Assembly (NCBI GenBank): GCA_033782935.1
Contig: JAWQEG010000283.1
Span: 2,480,001-2,544,000 of the forward strand
Length of the DNA: 64,000 bases
Origin: Petrolisthes cinctipes
Lineage: Eukaryota > Arthropoda > Malacostraca > Decapoda > Porcellanidae
Direction of reading: 5' to 3'
Shown: piece by piece, positions 62,513 to 64,000 of the stretch
Numbering within the stretch: position 1 is the first letter of the stretch
Layout: every line of letters begins with the position of its first letter
The notes under the pieces: generated by a model
The model's database searches: none
Told to the model about the DNA's origin: nothing
What the model saw: the letters and a program-made list of their open reading frames with translations, nothing else
Made by a program: the position numbers and the translations under genes

Positions 62513-64000
62513 CTGTACATGCCTACTCCGTGTTAGAGTATTTTGAAAATACATGCTCAAAACATACTGAAAATCGATCTTTTTTGTGCACAAAAGTCGA
62601 TATGTGCATGCATCTTCGTACCCGTTTATATCTCAAATTCAGGCTCAAAACACCCGAAAATTCAATATTTTGGGGTCCCAGAAGCAATCTGTACATGCCT
62701 ACTCCGTGTTAGAGTATTTTCAAAATTCAGGCCCAAAACATGCTGAAAATCGATATTTTTGGTGCCCAAAGTCAATATGTGCATGTATCTTCTGTACCCG
62801 TTTATATCTCAAATTCAGGCTCAAAACACCCGAAAATTCAATATTTTGGGGTCCCAGAAGCAATCTGTACATGCCTACTCAGTGCTAGAATATTTTCAAA
62901 ATATAGGCTAAAAACATGCTAAAAATCGATCTTTTAGGTGCCAAAAAGTCGATATCTCAAATTCAGTCCCAAAACACCCGAAAATTCGATATTTAGGGGT
63001 CCCAAAAGCGATCTGTACATGCCTACTCCGTGTTAGAGTATTTTGAAAATACATGCTCAAAACATACTGAAAATCGATCTTTTAGGTGCACAAAAGTCGA
63101 TATGTGCATGCATCTTCAGTACCCGTTTATATCTCAAATTCAGGCTCAAAACACCCGAAAATTCAATATTTTGGGGTCCCAGAAGCAATCTGTACATGCC
63201 TACTCAGTGTTAGAGTATTTTCAAAATACAGGCCAAAAACATGCTGAAAATCGATATTTTAGATGCCCAAAGTCAATATGTGCATGTATCTTCTGTACCC
63301 GTTTATATCTCAAATTCAGGCTCAAAACACCCGAAAATTCAATATTTTGGGGTCCCAGAAGCAATCTGTACATGCCTACTCAGTGCTAGAATATTTTCAA
63401 AATATAGGCTAAAAACATGCTAAAAATCGACATTTTAGGTGCCAAAAAATCGATATCTCAAATTCAGTCCCAAAACACCCGAAAATTCGATATTTAGAGG
63501 TCCCAGAAGGTATCTGTACATGCCTATACGGCCCGTGTTAGAGTATTTTCAAAATACAAGCCAAAAACATACTGAAAATCGATCTTTTAGTTGCCCAAAA
63601 GTCGATATGTGAATGCATCTTCTGAACCTGTTTATATCTCAAATTCTGGCCCTAAACACCCGAAAATTCGATATTTTGGGGTCCCAGAAGCGATCTGTAC
63701 ATGCCTACTCCGTGTTAGAGTATTTTCAAATTTCAGGCCCAAAACATGCTGAAAATCGATATTTTTGGTGCCCAAAGTCAATAGGTTGGCATGTATCTTC
63801 TGTACCCGTTTATATCTCAAATTCAGGCTCAAAACACCCGAAAATTCAATATTTTGGGGTCCCAGAAGCAATCTGTACATGCCTACTCAGTGTTAGAGTA
63901 TTTTCAAAATACAGGCCCAAAACATGCTGAAAATCGATATTTTAGATGCCCAAAGTCAATATGTGCATTTATCTTCTGTACCCGTTTATATCTCAAATTC
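62513..64000 (+). repeat. Segment copied at +5,178 bp (second copy, cut by window end)
   Basis: This is the counterpart of 57335-58822. The final bases (63,873-64,000) are a partial M2A monomer. Confidence 0.82.
63514..63872 (+). repeat. B' variant dimer, copy 5
   Basis: It has the B' signatures plus GATATGTGAATGC, shared in part with copy 4, to which it lies at +5,178 bp. Confidence 0.86.

Larger units (their letters stand above)
32140..64000 (+). repeat. Satellite array, right block
   Basis: This is the same satellite, same orientation and same CTGTAC spacing, resuming directly after the MITE and running to the end of the window. The last unit begins at 63,514 and is cut by the window edge. 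Beyond about 46.8 kb the block carries diagnostic variants rare or absent in the left block: a G-centred dyad, CTTCGTACCC, CAGTCCCAAACACCC and CTATACGGCCCGTG. No gene or unique sequence lies in it. Confidence 0.97.
46810..64000 (+). repeat. Unit map, region 7: distinct homogenised domain
   Basis: Unit starts with lengths: 46810 (501), 47311 (506), 47817 (677), 48494 (499), 48993 (500), 49493 (324), 49817 (683), 50500, 51001 (501), 51502 (324), 51826 (501), 52327 (499), 52826 (500), 53326 (501), 53827 (499), 54326 (500), 54826, 55327 (501), 55828 (507), 56335 (501), 56836 (499), 57335 (500), 57835 (501), 58336 (683), 59019 (500), 59519 (501), 60020 (325), 60345, 60846 (501), 61347 (666), 62013, 62513 (500), 63013 (501), 63514 (cut). 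Units of 499-500 carry one-base losses such as CTGAAATCG, CCCAAACACCC and CTTCGTACC. Confidence 0.87.

Noticed and set aside
1..64000. A CRISPR-like array, because short repeats alternate with variable sequence.
   Set aside because: The intervals between landmarks are themselves conserved repeats of 138-177 bp, not unique spacers, and there are no cas genes.
1..64000. Inverted satellite segments or a switch of array orientation.
   Set aside because: All landmarks (CTGTAC followed by the dyad, AAAATCGAT and GGGGTCCC) read in the same order on the + strand from start to end.
1..64000. tRNA, rRNA, promoter or terminator signals.
   Set aside because: No cloverleaf, rRNA core or other recognisable signal was seen. 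Short AT-rich boxes and palindromes recur in every monomer and are parts of the repeat.

Overview
The window is a single block of eukaryotic satellite DNA. From base 1 to base 64,000 the + strand carries one AT-rich tandem repeat, head to tail and always in the same orientation. It is interrupted once, by a 163-bp foldback transposon (MITE) at 31,977-32,139. I see no protein-coding gene, tRNA, rRNA, CRISPR array or other single-copy sequence. A pure, multi-level satellite of this size points to centromeric or pericentromeric (or other constitutive) heterochromatin of a eukaryote. I do not recognise the family by name and cannot place the species.

The repeat is nested. (1) The basic monomer is 176-177 bp and is itself an old duplication of two 88-bp half-units, which align without gaps at about 57 of 88 positions. 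(2) Three diverged monomers, M1 (177 bp), M2 (176 bp) and M3 (148 bp, or 138 bp in a deleted version), make a 501-bp (or 491-bp) higher-order unit. M3 is an M1/M2-like monomer that lost 29 bp between two ATAT motifs. (3) Two trimer flavours, A and B, often alternate to give a 1,002-bp six-monomer period, best seen at 24,488-26,491. (4) Runs of whole units were copied as blocks of about 1.3 to 4 kb.

Layout, taking CTGTAC as the unit start: 1-13,010 mixed A/B trimers with 4-mer and 2-mer length variants. 13,011-24,988 a mosaic of multi-kb copies, some lacking exactly one unit relative to their partner. 24,989-31,971 the most regular A/B alternation. 31,972-32,990 a five-monomer unit carrying the MITE, flanked by a duplicated 1.3-kb segment. 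32,991-40,817 trimers plus several small internal deletions and one tandem M3 pair. 40,818-46,809 a duplication at offset 2,995/2,495 bp. 46,810-64,000 a separately homogenised domain with its own diagnostic variants, including a 1,500-bp near-identical tandem copy at 51,826-54,825.

The many open frames of 60-187 codons are a by-product of repeat lengths divisible by three (177, 501, 678) and are not annotated as genes. The most notable signals are the hierarchy itself, a short dyad whose outer base pair changes in a compensatory way between monomer types, the monomer length classes (148/138/177 bp, mean 167 bp) in the nucleosomal range, and the MITE, which is the only foreign sequence in 64 kb.
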